The position numbers were made by a program, and so were the translations under genes. Positions 16,952 to 26,581 of a DNA stretch of 64,000 nt are shown piece after piece. Positions within the stretch are counted from its first letter, which is position 1, and each line of letters begins with the position of its first letter. Origin of the DNA: Streptococcus cristatus AS 1.3089. GTDB taxonomy: Bacteria > Bacillota > Bacilli > Lactobacillales > Streptococcaceae. The stretch covers positions 565,501-629,500 of the forward strand of contig NC_021175.1 of assembly GCF_000385925.1 (NCBI RefSeq), in the 5' to 3' direction. Under the pieces are notes generated by a model. The model was not told the origin of the DNA and made no database searches. It saw nothing but the letters and a program-made list of their open reading frames with translations.

Positions 16952-18047
16952 ATGGACATTTCAGAAATTCGTCAAAAGATTGACGCAAATCGTGAAAAAT
17001 TAGCTTCTTTCAGGGGGTCTCTTTGACTTAGAGGGCTTGGAAGAAGAAATTGCCATCTTAGAAAATAAGATGACAGAGCCTGACTTTTGGGATGATAATA
17101 TTGCAGCTCAAAAGACATCCCAGGAGCTCAATGAACTCAAGCAAACCTATGAGAATTTCCATCAGATGACCGAGCTTTTTGATGAATCGGAAATCTTGCT
17201 TGATTTTCTGGCTGAGGATGACTCAGTTCAAGAAGAGTTGGAAGAAAAGTTAACCGAGCTTGAGAAGATGATGACTAGCTATGAGATGACTCTCTTGCTG
17301 TCGGAGCCTTATGATAATAACAACGCCATTCTCGAAATTCACCCAGGTTCTGGTGGAACAGAAGCTCAGGATTGGGGCGATATGCTGCTGCGGATGTACA
17401 CGCGCTACGGCAATGCCAAGGGCTTCAAAGTAGAAGTCTTGGACTATCAGGCTGGCGATGAGGCTGGTATTAAGTCAGTGACTCTTTCCTTTGAAGGGGC
17501 GCATGCTTATGGTCTACTTAAGTCAGAAATGGGTGTTCACCGCTTGGTTCGAATTTCACCATTTGACTCGGCTAAACGTCGTCATACTTCCTTTACTTCA
17601 GTAGAGGTCATGCCAGAGTTGGACGATACGATTGAAGTAGAAGTCCGTGATGATGACATTAAGATGGATACTTTCCGTTCAGGTGGAGCCGGCGGACAGA
17701 ACGTCAATAAGGTATCAACTGGTGTGCGATTGACCCATATTCCGACAGGAATTGTCGTACAGTCTACTGTTGACCGGACCCAGTATGGCAACCGTGACCG
17801 AGCTATGAAAATGCTGCAGGCTAAGCTCTATCAGTTGGAGCAAGAGAAAAAAGCAGCAGAAGTCGACTCGCTCAAGGGAGATAAAAAAGAGATTTCTTGG
17901 GGCAGTCAGATTCGTTCTTATGTCTTTACTCCTTATACAATGGTCAAAGATCATCGAACTAGCTATGAAGTAGCTCAGGTGGATAAGGTCATGGACGGAG
18001 ACTTAGATGGCTTTATTGATGCCTATTTAAAATGGAGACTCAACTAA
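16952..18047 (+). CDS. prfB: Peptide chain release factor 2 with programmed +1 frameshift
   Basis: RF2 recognises UGA and UAA stops and triggers peptidyl-tRNA hydrolysis in the ribosome. ATG 16952 is followed after 23 codons by the classic autoregulatory site AGGGGGTCTCTTTGAC: a Shine-Dalgarno-like AGGGGG, CTT at 17021-17023, and an in-frame TGA at 17024-17026. Ribosomes slip +1 at CTT and continue at GAC (17025) to 18047, giving 364 residues. The GGQ catalytic motif is in [10 protein letters not shown] and the stop-codon specificity tripeptide SPF is in [10 protein letters not shown]. This is not a mutation: low RF2 raises frameshifting and hence RF2 synthesis. Confidence 0.97.
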
Positions 18048-18101
18048 AAACAGAGTGAAATCGCTAGATAAAAACTCTGATGAAAGGAATTGTACTAATT
18101 C

Positions 18102-18794
18102 ATGTCAATGATTGAAATGAAAGACGTTGTTAAAAAGTATGACAACGGGACAACTGCTCTACGTGGTGTATCTATACGTATCGAACCAGGTGAATTTGCC
18201 TATATTGTAGGTCCATCAGGAGCAGGTAAATCAACCTTTATTAGACTCCTCTATCGTGAAATTAAAATCGATAAAGGGAGCCTTGCTGTAGCAGGTTTTA
18301 ACTTGGGAAAAATCAAGAAACGGGATATTCCAATGCTGCGCCGTAGAGTTGGTGTGGTTTTCCAAGACTATAAACTACTTCCTAAGAAGACCGTTTATGA
18401 GAATATTGCCTACGCTATGGAAGTTATTGGTGAGCGTCGTGGAAATATCAAGAAACGCGTTATGGAAGTTTTGGATCTGGTTGGCCTTAAGCACAAGGTT
18501 CGTTCCTTCCCGAATGAGTTATCAGGGGGAGAACAGCAGCGGATTGCGATTGCGCGTGCCATTGTCAACAATCCTCAGGTCTTGATTGCTGACGAGCCGA
18601 CTGGTAACTTGGACCCAGATAATTCATGGGAAATCATGAATTTGCTGGAGCGCATTAACCTGCAAGGAACTACAGTCCTGATGGCGACTCACAATAGTCA
18701 GATTGTAAATACCCTACGTCACCGCGTCATTGCTATTGAAAATGGCCGTGTGGTACGTGATGAAGCGGAAGGAGTATACGGATACGATGATTAG
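18102..18794 (+). CDS. ftsE: Cell-division ABC ATPase FtsE
   Basis: 230 residues. Walker A GPSGAGKST, Q-loop VVFQDYKLLP, signature LSGGEQQR, Walker B VLIADEPTGNLD, H-loop ATHN. FtsE with FtsX forms the membrane complex that in streptococci activates the peptidoglycan hydrolase PcsB during septation. It overlaps ftsX by 8 bp and follows prfB by 54 bp, the usual streptococcal order. The AAGGA upstream is rather far from the ATG (about 13 nt). Confidence 0.96.
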   Translation: MSMIEMKDVVKKYDNGTTALRGVSIRIEPGEFAYIVGPSGAGKSTFIRLLYREIKIDKGSLAVAGFNLGKIKKRDIPMLRRRVGVVFQDYKLLPKKTVYENIAYAMEVIGERRGNIKKRVMEVLDLVGLKHKVRSFPNELSGGEQQRIAIARAIVNNPQVLIADEPTGNLDPDNSWEIMNLLERINLQGTTVLMATHNSQIVNTLRHRVIAIENGRVVRDEAEGVYGYDD

Positions 18795-19713
18795 AAGATT
18801 TTTTCGTCATTTGATTGAGTCGCTTAAGAGTCTTATGCGGAATGGTTGGATGACTGTAGCGGCTGTCAGCTCGGTTATGATTACCTTGAGCTTAGTAGCT
18901 GTTTTTGCTTCAGTAATTTTAAATACAGCCAAGTTGGCAAATGATGTTTCCAATAATGTCCGCGTTATGGTATACATGCGTAAGGATGTTTTCGATAATA
19001 GCGAAACGATTGTAAAAGAAGGCAAAACAGTTCAGAATGAAGACTATCACAAGGTCTATGATGCTCTGACTTCTATGAAAAATGTAGAGAAGGTTACTTT
19101 TTCTAGTAACAAAGAGCAGTATAATAAGCTGACAGAGACCATGGGTAGTGAGTGGGATGTTTTTGATGAAGAAAATAATCCTCTCTACGATGCTTATATT
19201 GTTGAGACCAAGGCACCTAAGTATGTAGAATCTGTTACAAAAGATGCTCGTAAAATTGAAGGTGTATCAGAGGTTCAAAATGGGGGTACCAATACCAAAA
19301 ATCTCTTTGCGTTTTCTAATTTCATCCAAACGTGGGGATTGATTGGGACAGCGCTTCTGATTTTCATTGCTATCCTTCTCATTTCCAATACTATTCGGAT
19401 TACCATTATTTCCCGAAGTCGTGAGATTCAAATTATGCGCTTGGTTGGTGCCAAGAATAGCTATATCCGCGGACCATTCCTGTTTGAAGGAGCATGGATA
19501 GGCTTGTTAGGAGCAACAGTTCCGTCAATTGTAGTGTATTTGGCATATGGTATAGCCTACCAGACTATGAATAAGAGCTTGGTAGGTCAAGGACTTTCTA
19601 TGATTGATCCGAAAGTCTTTAGTCCGATTATGATAGCAGCACTCTTTGTGTTGGGAATTCTTATCGGATCATTGGGATCTATCATCTCCATGAGACGCTT
19701 CTTGAAGATTTAA
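18787..19713 (+). CDS. ftsX: Cell-division membrane protein FtsX
   Basis: 308 residues from ATG 18787 (overlapping the end of ftsE, MIRRFFRHLIESLKSL). One N-terminal transmembrane helix (about 22-45), an extracellular domain (about 46-180) and three C-terminal helices in the FtsX permease-like fold, with SREIQIMRLVGAKNSYIRGPF between the helices. Partner of FtsE; its outer loops are known to contact PcsB. The gene is followed by an AACAGCCT-ACA-AAGGCTGTT hairpin at about 19721-19740 and then by a repeat copy. Confidence 0.95.
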   Translation: MIRRFFRHLIESLKSLMRNGWMTVAAVSSVMITLSLVAVFASVILNTAKLANDVSNNVRVMVYMRKDVFDNSETIVKEGKTVQNEDYHKVYDALTSMKNVEKVTFSSNKEQYNKLTETMGSEWDVFDEENNPLYDAYIVETKAPKYVESVTKDARKIEGVSEVQNGGTNTKNLFAFSNFIQTWGLIGTALLIFIAILLISNTIRITIISRSREIQIMRLVGAKNSYIRGPFLFEGAWIGLLGATVPSIVVYLAYGIAYQTMNKSLVGQGLSMIDPKVFSPIMIAALFVLGILIGSLGSIISMRRFLKI

Positions 19714-19747
19714 TAAAAAAACAGCCTACAAAGGCTGTTCGGATTGA

Positions 19748-19924
19748 AGAGGTTGGGACAAAAGTCCTAGCCTCTTCAATTGTTTTTGGATTGTCGAGCA
19801 AGACGCAGTGGTTGAGTGGGCTCTACTACGCTGATTTCATCAGCTTTTACAGCCCTACTCAACTGTGCGGAGGTAGGACGACGAAATCGAATTCTAACGA
19901 ATTACCGATTTCTGTCCCTCTCTC
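19748..19924 (-). repeat. Intergenic repeat, copy 2
   Basis: Same 176-bp family as the copy at 2874, in reverse orientation. Here it begins with the terminator-like AGAGGTTGGGAC-AAAA-GTCCTAGCCTCT hairpin just after ftsX and ends near a frameshifted small gene on the other strand. It does not overlap either coding frame. Confidence 0.9.
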
Positions 19925-19954
19925 TTTTTATTGCATTAAAAATATAAATTATTG

Positions 19955-20148
19955 TTATTGCTTTGTTTTTGAGAGACCAAGGCTGATTATGATGAGGGTA
20001 AAAAAGAATGCAGACAAGAGGCCTTTTGTGGTACTGTTTAGAAAAGGCTTGTCAAAAACATAAAAAATATAAGCAGAAAAACCTAATCCAAGGAGAGTTA
20101 TCATAGCTGAAATAGCCAGCAGAATTAACAAAATTTTCTTTTATCCAT
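19955..20148 (-). pseudogene. Small single-span membrane protein, frameshifted near its start
   Basis: On the minus strand an ATG at 20148 reads MDKRKFC then stop. One base later in frame the sequence continues as ILLILLAISAMITLLGLGF then SAYIFYV... to TAA at 19955, about 64 residues with hydrophobic segments. A single missing A in the run after the start (ATGGATAAAAG, where ATGGATAAAAAG restores the frame) explains it. An AAAGGA site lies upstream of the ATG. It is either a lost gene or a one-base read error. No family recognised. Confidence 0.5.
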
Positions 20149-20305
20149 GATGAAGACCATCCTTTCTTTTCTATGAACCAAGTATATCATATTAAGCAAA
20201 AAGCGACAAGACATGGAAGTCAGGTGGCTGAATAATTTTCTGCCCTTTTTCTAGAGCCTTCTCTTTCCATTCTTATATAGAAATAGTCATTTAGCAGCTA
20301 ATTAA

Positions 20306-20338
20306 AAATGAGGCGGTCTTGTTATCTGCCTCATTATT
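20306..20338 (-). terminator. Terminator of the MBL-fold gene
   Basis: On the minus strand AATGAGGCAG...CCGCCTCATT followed by a T-rich stretch, placed just after the TAA at 20342. Confidence 0.75.
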
Positions 20339-20341
20339 AGT

Positions 20342-20977
20342 TTATTGGAAAAATGGATTGAAATTCTTTTCGTGGCCAATCGTTGTGTCATTTCCATGGC
20401 CGGGATAGACACGATAGTCTTTGGGCAAGACAAGTAATTCTTCACGAATACCAGTAAGGAGCTGGTCCATGCTACCAGTCGGCAGATCTGTACGGCCGAT
20501 GGTTTCACGGAAGAGAGCATCACCAGTCAGAACGACCTGATCTTCTGGGAAAATAATGGAAACTCCTCCGATAGAATGACCAGGTGTCTGCACAGCATAG
20601 AAATGAAAGTCGTCCAGTTGGTAGTCCTCGTGATAGTTGAAAAAATGTTCAGCAGGTCTGAGAATGACGTCTTCCAAATCTGAATGGCGGTCAAGACCGG
20701 ATAGATTGTCTGTCGGTGTATAAAGCCAGCTTGCTTCGCTCTCCGCTACATAGACAGGTGGATTGGCAAAGTTATCTCGGACCTTATCCAGACTCATAAT
20801 ATGATCGTAATGCGTGTGAGTCAGCAAAATAGCTGTGATGGGCTTAGCAATTTCTTCTAATTTTCGTTGGATCTTCCGCCAGTCGCTGCCGGGGTCAACT
20901 ACGATGACATGATGGTCATTTTCAAGGATATAAGTATTTTCAAAAGCGATGAGATTGACAATTTTGTGAACTTTCAT
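20342..20977 (-). CDS. MBL-fold metallo-hydrolase, glyoxalase II-like
   Basis: 211 residues. Zinc ligands in LTHTHYDHI (HxHxDH), TPGHSIGG and GDALFRETIGRTDL, and the final His in VYPGHGNDTTIGHEK define the glyoxalase II/YcbL group. Such enzymes hydrolyse thioesters such as S-lactoylglutathione or bacillithiol/CoA analogues; the substrate is unknown. Start ATG 20977 follows AAAGGAAG. Divergent from dinG, sharing a 130-bp promoter region. Confidence 0.88.
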   Translation of the reverse strand: MKVHKIVNLIAFENTYILENDHHVIVVDPGSDWRKIQRKLEEIAKPITAILLTHTHYDHIMSLDKVRDNFANPPVYVAESEASWLYTPTDNLSGLDRHSDLEDVILRPAEHFFNYHEDYQLDDFHFYAVQTPGHSIGGVSIIFPEDQVVLTGDALFRETIGRTDLPTGSMDQLLTGIREELLVLPKDYRVYPGHGNDTTIGHEKNFNPFFQ

Positions 20978-21091
20978 TGGGCTTCCTTTGCGTATGTTTT
21001 CTCAATAAAGAGTGTAACAAAAAAGCAGAAATTTTGCACAAAATTTATTTTGAGGCTCAGCTTATTTTCAGATGTTTCAGGCTAGCATTTG

Positions 21092-21100
21092 TGATATAAT
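21092..21100 (+). promoter_or_regulatory. dinG promoter, extended -10 next to the start codon
   Basis: TG-A-TATAAT at 21092-21100, with the ATG at 21110. Only 9 nt lie between and no Shine-Dalgarno is present, so the mRNA is probably leaderless or nearly so. Confidence 0.6.
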
Positions 21101-21109
21101 CATAGCAGT

Positions 21110-23554
21110 ATGACACAATCGAACTATAAATATGCTGTTATCGACTTGGAGGCTACAAGTGCGAACAGCAATGCAAAAATTATTCAAATCGGCATTGTCA
21201 TCATTGAAAACGGGGTGATTTGCCAAACGTATGAAACAGATGTGAATCCGCACGAGGCTCTGGATGAGCACATTAAACAGCTGACAGGCTTGGATGATCA
21301 GCGCTTGCGCCAAGCTCCTGATTTCTCACAGGTTGCTCGTGTGGTTTATGAGCTGATTGAGGATGCGATTTTTGTCGCCCATAATGTCAAGTTTGATGCC
21401 AATCTATTGGCAGAAGCTCTCTTTTGGGAAGGCTTTGACCTGCTGACTCCGAGAGTGGATACGGTGGAACTGGCTCAGGTTTTCTATCCGACTTTTGATA
21501 AATATGCCTTAGGAAATCTGTGCGAGCTTCTGGAAATTCCTCTGGAAAATGCTCACACCGCTTTGGCAGATGCTCAGGCGACAGCTCAGCTATTTCTAAA
21601 AATCCAGAAAAAGATGACTGGACTGCCAAAAGCTTTGTTAGAAAAAGTGCTGGAATTTTCCGATAGTCTCATCTATGAGTCGCGGCTAGCTATAGAAGAG
21701 ATTTTTCAGTCGATGCCAGACTATTCTGGACAGGTTTTGCAGGAGACGCACGGTATCTTTTTGAAAAAGCCGAGCATCCTGCCGCCTGAAAAGAAACTTT
21801 CGCAGGACTTTCTGACCAACCTTTATCTGCTGGGGCTGGACGAGCGTCCTGACCAGCTGACATTTGCGCAGTATGTGACTGAGGCGCTTAGTCAGACGGC
21901 ACCTAGTTTTTTGGAGGCCCAGACAGGACTTGGCAAGACCTTTGGCTATTTATTGCCCATTTTGGCTCATGGTCGGGAAAGAGTCTTGGTGACCGTTCCG
22001 ACGAAGATTTTACAGGACCAGCTGATGCAAAAGGAAGGCCGACTCTTGGAGGAAGTCTTTCACATCTCGTTCCATAATCTCAAAAGTCCCGAAAATTATC
22101 TGAAATTAGATTATTTTTATCAAAGTCTCTCGGTCTTGGATGATAATCGACTTGTTAATCGTTGTAAAATGCAGCTTTTGGTTTGGCTGACAGAGACGGG
22201 GACGGGTGATTTAAATGAAATCGGTCAGGCTTATCGTTTCGAGTCTTACTTTAGCCAGATACGCCATGATGGGAAATTAAGTAAGCATTCGCTCTTTTAT
22301 GAAGAGGATTTTTGGCGACTGGGGCAGGTCAAGGCAGCTAGCAGTCGTGTCGTGATTACCAATCATGCTTATCTTTTGACGCGCCTTGAAGATGACCAGT
22401 CTTTGCTGGACAATCGGATGTTGGTAGTGGACGAGGCTCAGAAAATGTTTTTTGCCTTGGAAAGTTTTTCGCAGGCCAGTATCAATTTGACCAAGCAATT
22501 GCAAACTATCAGTCAGGCTCTGCAGACAGAAAAACAGATTTTACAAGAACGCCTTTTGCAAAGCATCCAATTTGAATTGGCGGATGCTGCTGAAAAGCAT
22601 CGGGGCAAGACCAGTGAATTGGACTCACAGAAGATAGCCAAGTTACGTCAGGATGTGTCTGAGCTGGATGAGAGCTTGCTGCCAGAGCTCAGGGAATTGT
22701 TTTCAACCAAGTACCAATACTACTGGCTAACGGAAGAACAATTTGCAGATCATCGGGTGACAAGGCTTCATGCTGGGCGCTCAGAGCTTATGAGATTTAA
22801 GGATTTCCTGCCTGAGACAGTTAAGGTGATCTTGGTTTCCTCTACTTTGGAGATTAGTTCCAAGGTGAATTTGCCTCAGTTACTAGGTTTTGAGGATTAT
22901 CATTTTTATAAACTTCCTCAGCAAAAGAAGCCCCTGCAGAAACTTTTCTTAAATCTGGATTTTCCAGATGTAGTGGAATTATCAACGCAGGAATATGCTG
23001 AGAGGATTGTTTCAAGCTTGGAGAGTTTAGCTCCACTGAATTTGCCAATGGTGGTTCTCTTTACCTCAAAGGATTTATTGCTGGCTACTTCAGACCAGCT
23101 GAGCTTGCCGCATTTGGCCCAGTATAAGAACGGCGAGCCAGCCAATATCAAGCGTCGTTTTGACAAGGGAGAGGCCTCTATCTTGCTGGGAGCAGGAAGT
23201 TTCTGGGAAGGAGCGGATTTTGCTCAGCAAGAGCAAATTATTCAGATCATCACGCGGATTCCTTTTGATAATCCCAAAGATTTCTTTGTGCAGAAAATCA
23301 ATCATCATCTGAAGGCAGAAGGCAAAAACCCTTTTTACGATTATCAGTTGCCGTCAGCTATTTTACGATTGAAGCAGGCCATGGGGCGAACCCGTCGCAA
23401 TGAATACCAGAAGTCGGCTGTCATTCTTTTGGACAAGCGTATTTCAACCAAGCGCTACGGTCGGCAAATCCAGCAAAATCTAAAGCAGTTGGCATCTTTA
23501 GAAATGCTTTCTCAGGGGGATATTTTAAAGGAATTAAGAGAATTTTTCGACTAA
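21110..23554 (+). CDS. dinG: DinG-family helicase with N-terminal 3'-5' exonuclease domain
   Basis: 814 residues. The N-terminal DnaQ-like exonuclease (about 1-165) shows the DEDD residues in VIDLEATS, HNVKFDANLL and HTALADAQAT. It is followed by an XPD/DinG-type superfamily 2 helicase with Walker A-like EAQTGLGKTFGYLLP, Walker B region VVDEAQKM, and the C-terminal AMGRTRRNEYQKS motif VI. Firmicute DinG differs from E. coli DinG in having the nuclease and lacking the Fe-S cysteines, as here. It acts on nucleic acids; in Gram-positive homologues nuclease activity dominates. Confidence 0.92.
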   Translation: MTQSNYKYAVIDLEATSANSNAKIIQIGIVIIENGVICQTYETDVNPHEALDEHIKQLTGLDDQRLRQAPDFSQVARVVYELIEDAIFVAHNVKFDANLLAEALFWEGFDLLTPRVDTVELAQVFYPTFDKYALGNLCELLEIPLENAHTALADAQATAQLFLKIQKKMTGLPKALLEKVLEFSDSLIYESRLAIEEIFQSMPDYSGQVLQETHGIFLKKPSILPPEKKLSQDFLTNLYLLGLDERPDQLTFAQYVTEALSQTAPSFLEAQTGLGKTFGYLLPILAHGRERVLVTVPTKILQDQLMQKEGRLLEEVFHISFHNLKSPENYLKLDYFYQSLSVLDDNRLVNRCKMQLLVWLTETGTGDLNEIGQAYRFESYFSQIRHDGKLSKHSLFYEEDFWRLGQVKAASSRVVITNHAYLLTRLEDDQSLLDNRMLVVDEAQKMFFALESFSQASINLTKQLQTISQALQTEKQILQERLLQSIQFELADAAEKHRGKTSELDSQKIAKLRQDVSELDESLLPELRELFSTKYQYYWLTEEQFADHRVTRLHAGRSELMRFKDFLPETVKVILVSSTLEISSKVNLPQLLGFEDYHFYKLPQQKKPLQKLFLNLDFPDVVELSTQEYAERIVSSLESLAPLNLPMVVLFTSKDLLLATSDQLSLPHLAQYKNGEPANIKRRFDKGEASILLGAGSFWEGADFAQQEQIIQIITRIPFDNPKDFFVQKINHHLKAEGKNPFYDYQLPSAILRLKQAMGRTRRNEYQKSAVILLDKRISTKRYGRQIQQNLKQLASLEMLSQGDILKELREFFD

Positions 23555-23562
23555 AACTGCTT

Positions 23563-23592
23563 GAAAACAGTCAATTTTATCTGGCTGTTTTT
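23563..23592 (+). terminator. Terminator after dinG
   Basis: AAAACAG (23564-23570) pairs with CTGTTTT (23585-23591) across a 14-nt loop that can add a C-G pair. It ends in a T run. Confidence 0.65.
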
Positions 23593-23669
23593 CTAAATGA
23601 TTGCAAATTTTCTCGGCTACTGATGCCAAAAATCTGCTATAATGAAAAGACTAGGAAGAAGGTTATGAC

Positions 23670-24644
23670 GTGAAAAAGAATCTATCAGGAATTGCTCTAT
23701 CGTTTGCGATAGCAGCTAGTTCCATTTGTTTAGGGACTTGGTTTCCGCTGATTGGATCCAGTGTGTTTGCCATTGTCTTAGGAATTTTGCTTAGTAATTT
23801 ATGGAAATTGCCAGACTCCTTTCAGTCGGGCTTGACCTATTCAGGAAAGAAACTACTTCAATATTCTATTATTTTTTTAGGCTTTTCCATGTCAATCGGC
23901 AAGGTCTCTGCAACGGGTTTGTCTTCTTTGAAGATTAGTATTTTGACTATTTTGATTGCTTTCTTGGCGGCCTATGCAGCTGGGAAGTTCTTCAAGATGA
24001 GACGTGTTTTAACCATTTTGATTGGCTTTGGAACGGCAATCTGTGGTGGTTCAGCTATTGCAGCAGCTTCGCCCATTTTAGAAGCAGAAGAAGAGGACAT
24101 CGCTTTGTCTATTTCAACGATTTTCTTTTTCAATATTTTAGCTGTGTTTATCTTTCCTTTTCTGGGGCATCTCCTGCAAATGTCTGATGCCTATTTTGGG
24201 ACTTGGGCAGGGACTGCCATCAATGATACTTCGTCAGTCGTCGCAGCAGGTTATACTTACAGTCAAGCGGCGGGCGATTTGGCAACTATTGTCAAACTAA
24301 GCCGAGCCTTGATGATTGTACCCGCCTGTCTTATCTTTGCAGCTTATCGATATGTCCGAGATAAGCGATCAGCGCAAAAAGTAGATCTAAAGAAGATTTT
24401 TCCCTGGTTTATTTTGTGGTTTGTTTTAGCTTCTGTGGTGAGCAGTTTGGGAATTTTCCCGTCAAATCTAGTTCCTTATACGAAACTTTTATCCCAATGG
24501 CTGATGGCCATGGCTTTGGCTGGAATCGGAGCCAAGGTCTCTTTCAAACAGTTCAAGGAAGCTGGAGCTTGGCCTTTATTAACCGGAGCTTTTGCTTGGT
24601 TCTGTGTCGCAATCTCTAGCTTGATTATCCAATATTTTTTGTAA
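23670..24644 (+). CDS. YeiH-family membrane protein (putative exporter)
   Basis: 324 residues from GTG 23670 (AGAAGG upstream). Around ten hydrophobic segments and the conserved glycine-rich FGTAICGGSAIAAASPI together with GTWAGTAINDTSSVVAAG are the hallmarks of the YeiH/PF03601 family. It is often labelled putative sulfate exporter, but the substrate is not established in streptococci. It has its own promoter (TATAAT near 23638) and ends 12 bp before rodA. Confidence 0.88.
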   Translation: MKKNLSGIALSFAIAASSICLGTWFPLIGSSVFAIVLGILLSNLWKLPDSFQSGLTYSGKKLLQYSIIFLGFSMSIGKVSATGLSSLKISILTILIAFLAAYAAGKFFKMRRVLTILIGFGTAICGGSAIAAASPILEAEEEDIALSISTIFFFNILAVFIFPFLGHLLQMSDAYFGTWAGTAINDTSSVVAAGYTYSQAAGDLATIVKLSRALMIVPACLIFAAYRYVRDKRSAQKVDLKKIFPWFILWFVLASVVSSLGIFPSNLVPYTKLLSQWLMAMALAGIGAKVSFKQFKEAGAWPLLTGAFAWFCVAISSLIIQYFL

Positions 24645-24656
24645 GAAAGGAGAATT

Positions 24657-25889
24657 ATGCCTTTACAGCAAAGAACCTTTGAGTCGCGGATTGATTACAG
24701 CCTGCTTTTACCAGTCTTGCTCTTGTTATCAATCGGAGTTACGGCTATTTATATAGCGGTTAGTCACGATTATCCAAATAATGCTTTGCAGATAGTTGGT
24801 CAGCAAGTAGTTTGGATTTTATTAGGCTTTCTGATTAGCTTTATCGTTATGTTTTTTAACACTAAGTTTCTTTGGAAAATGACGCCTTTTCTGTATGTTT
24901 TAGGCTTAGGACTTATGGTTCTTCCGCTTGTATTTTATAGTGAGAGCTTAGTGGCTTCTACAGGGGCGAAAAACTGGGTAGCTATTCATGGCGTCACTCT
25001 CTTTCAGCCATCTGAATTTATGAAAATTTCATATATTTTGATGCTGTCGCGAGTTGTAGTGAAGTTTCTGCAGCAAAATAAGAACTATGAGCGAACCATT
25101 GCTTTAGATCTCTTTTTGATTGTAAAATTAGCATTATACACCTTGCCAGTCTTGTTTCTTTTGGCCTTGCAGAGTGATTTAGGAACAGCCCTAGTATTTG
25201 CTGCGATTTACTGCGGCATTGTTCTCTTATCTGGTGTTTCGTGGAAGATTATTCTACCGGTTTTCTTGACAGTATCCCTTCTTTTTACTGTCTTTATGTT
25301 GATCTTTATTTCAAATGGTGGCCGTGCTTTTCTCCATGGTTTAGGGATGCCGACGTACCAGATCAATCGAATCTCAGCCTGGCTCCATCCTTTTGAATAT
25401 GCTCAGACAGTAACCTATCAGCAGGCACAGGGACAGATTGCTATTGGAAGTGGTGGTTTGTTAGGTCAAGGATTTAATGTCTCAAATCTGCTGGTACCTG
25501 TCCGTGAAAGTGATATGATTTTCACTGTAATTGCAGAGGATTTTGGTTTTCTTGGTTCGAGTTTGGTGATTGTTATTTATCTGTTCTTGATTCATCGTAT
25601 GCTTCAGATTACTATCAAGTCCAACAATCAGTTCTATACCTATATCTCGACCGGTCTCATTATGATGCTGCTCTTTCATATTTTTGAAAATATTGGTGCT
25701 GTGACTGGGATTTTGCCTTTGACAGGGATTCCACTCCCCTTCATTTCCCAAGGGGGGTCCTCCATCGTCAGCAATCTCATCGGAATCGGACTCCTACTGT
25801 CTGTCTCTTATCAAAATAGCCTAGAAGAGGAGAAGCATGCGGTGACTCCGCTTGTTCGTAAAAAAGTTGTACTTAGAAAAATAAAATAA
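24657..25889 (+). CDS. rodA: Peptidoglycan glycosyltransferase RodA (SEDS family)
   Basis: 410 residues with about ten transmembrane helices. SEDS hallmarks: the catalytic-Asp region (LALQSDLGTALVFAA), the large loop with YQQAQGQIAIGSGGLLGQG, and the C-terminal GAVTGILPLTGIPLPFISQGGSS. RodA polymerises lipid II for peripheral wall growth together with a class B PBP. Its position upstream of gyrB and ezrA matches other streptococci. AAAGGAG precedes ATG 24657. Confidence 0.94.
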   Translation: MPLQQRTFESRIDYSLLLPVLLLLSIGVTAIYIAVSHDYPNNALQIVGQQVVWILLGFLISFIVMFFNTKFLWKMTPFLYVLGLGLMVLPLVFYSESLVASTGAKNWVAIHGVTLFQPSEFMKISYILMLSRVVVKFLQQNKNYERTIALDLFLIVKLALYTLPVLFLLALQSDLGTALVFAAIYCGIVLLSGVSWKIILPVFLTVSLLFTVFMLIFISNGGRAFLHGLGMPTYQINRISAWLHPFEYAQTVTYQQAQGQIAIGSGGLLGQGFNVSNLLVPVRESDMIFTVIAEDFGFLGSSLVIVIYLFLIHRMLQITIKSNNQFYTYISTGLIMMLLFHIFENIGAVTGILPLTGIPLPFISQGGSSIVSNLIGIGLLLSVSYQNSLEEEKHAVTPLVRKKVVLRKIK

Positions 25890-25925
25890 GAAATGGATAC
25901 CTCGTATCCTAGAAAGGTGTTTTAC

Positions 25926-26498
25926 ATGAAAAAAGTAGCTCTTATGTTAGCCAATGGCTTTGAAGAAATAGAAGCTCTCACCGTTGTCGATGTCTTGCGT
26001 CGTGCAGGCTTTATTTGTGATATGATTGGCTTTGAGGAGGCTGTGACCGGCTCTCACCAGATTACTGTCAAAGCCGATCAAGTCTGGAATAGGGATTTAT
26101 CTGCTTATGATATGGTCGTTCTTCCGGGCGGTATGCCAGGATCAACAAATCTGCGTGATGACGACCGCCTGATGGAAGTTTTGCAGGAATTTCAAGCAGA
26201 AGGTAAATTTGTCGCAGCGATCTGTGCGGCTCCTATTGCCCTTGACCGCGCAGGGCTCCTGAATGGCAAGAACTTCACTTGCTACGATGGGGTGGAAGGC
26301 AACATTGAGAACGGTAGTTATCAGAAGCAGACCGTTGTCGTAGATGGAAAGCTGATCACCAGCCGTGGCCCATCCACAGCTTTGCCTTTTGCCTATGAGT
26401 TGGTTCATCAGCTCGGAGGAGATGCGGATCAGTTAGCAAGTTCTATGCTTTTTAAAGATGTTTTTGAGAGAATAAAAATTCACTCGATTTTCGGGTGA
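25926..26498 (+). CDS. DJ-1/PfpI-family protein
   Basis: 190 residues from ATG 25926 (GAAAGGTG upstream), chosen over an in-frame ATG at 25893 that lacks a site and adds 11 non-conserved residues. The nucleophile elbow AAICAAPIALDRAGLL contains the reactive Cys, and the acidic partner lies in ANGFEEIEALTVVDVLRR. This is the YajL/ThiJ group, implicated in repair or chaperoning under oxidative or carbonyl stress; its activity is debated in the family. The last codons lie inside the downstream terminator. Confidence 0.9.
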   Translation: MKKVALMLANGFEEIEALTVVDVLRRAGFICDMIGFEEAVTGSHQITVKADQVWNRDLSAYDMVVLPGGMPGSTNLRDDDRLMEVLQEFQAEGKFVAAICAAPIALDRAGLLNGKNFTCYDGVEGNIENGSYQKQTVVVDGKLITSRGPSTALPFAYELVHQLGGDADQLASSMLFKDVFERIKIHSIFG

Positions 26499-26506
26499 AT
26501 TTTTTC
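26477..26506 (+). terminator. Terminator overlapping the end of the DJ-1 gene
   Basis: AAATTCACTCG-ATTT-TCGGGTGAATTT with six T. The TGA at 26496-26498 lies inside the 3' arm, so the hairpin forms partly from coding sequence. Confidence 0.8.
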
Positions 26507-26581
26507 TGTCTAAGTTGGATGAAAAATCTATGAAAATATGCTATTTCATCATAAATAAAAGCCCCTTTTTTTCAAAAATAT

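Noticed and set aside
17024-17026. Nonsense mutation in prfB
   Set aside because: It is the programmed frameshift stop with the canonical upstream AGGGGG and CTT slip codon.
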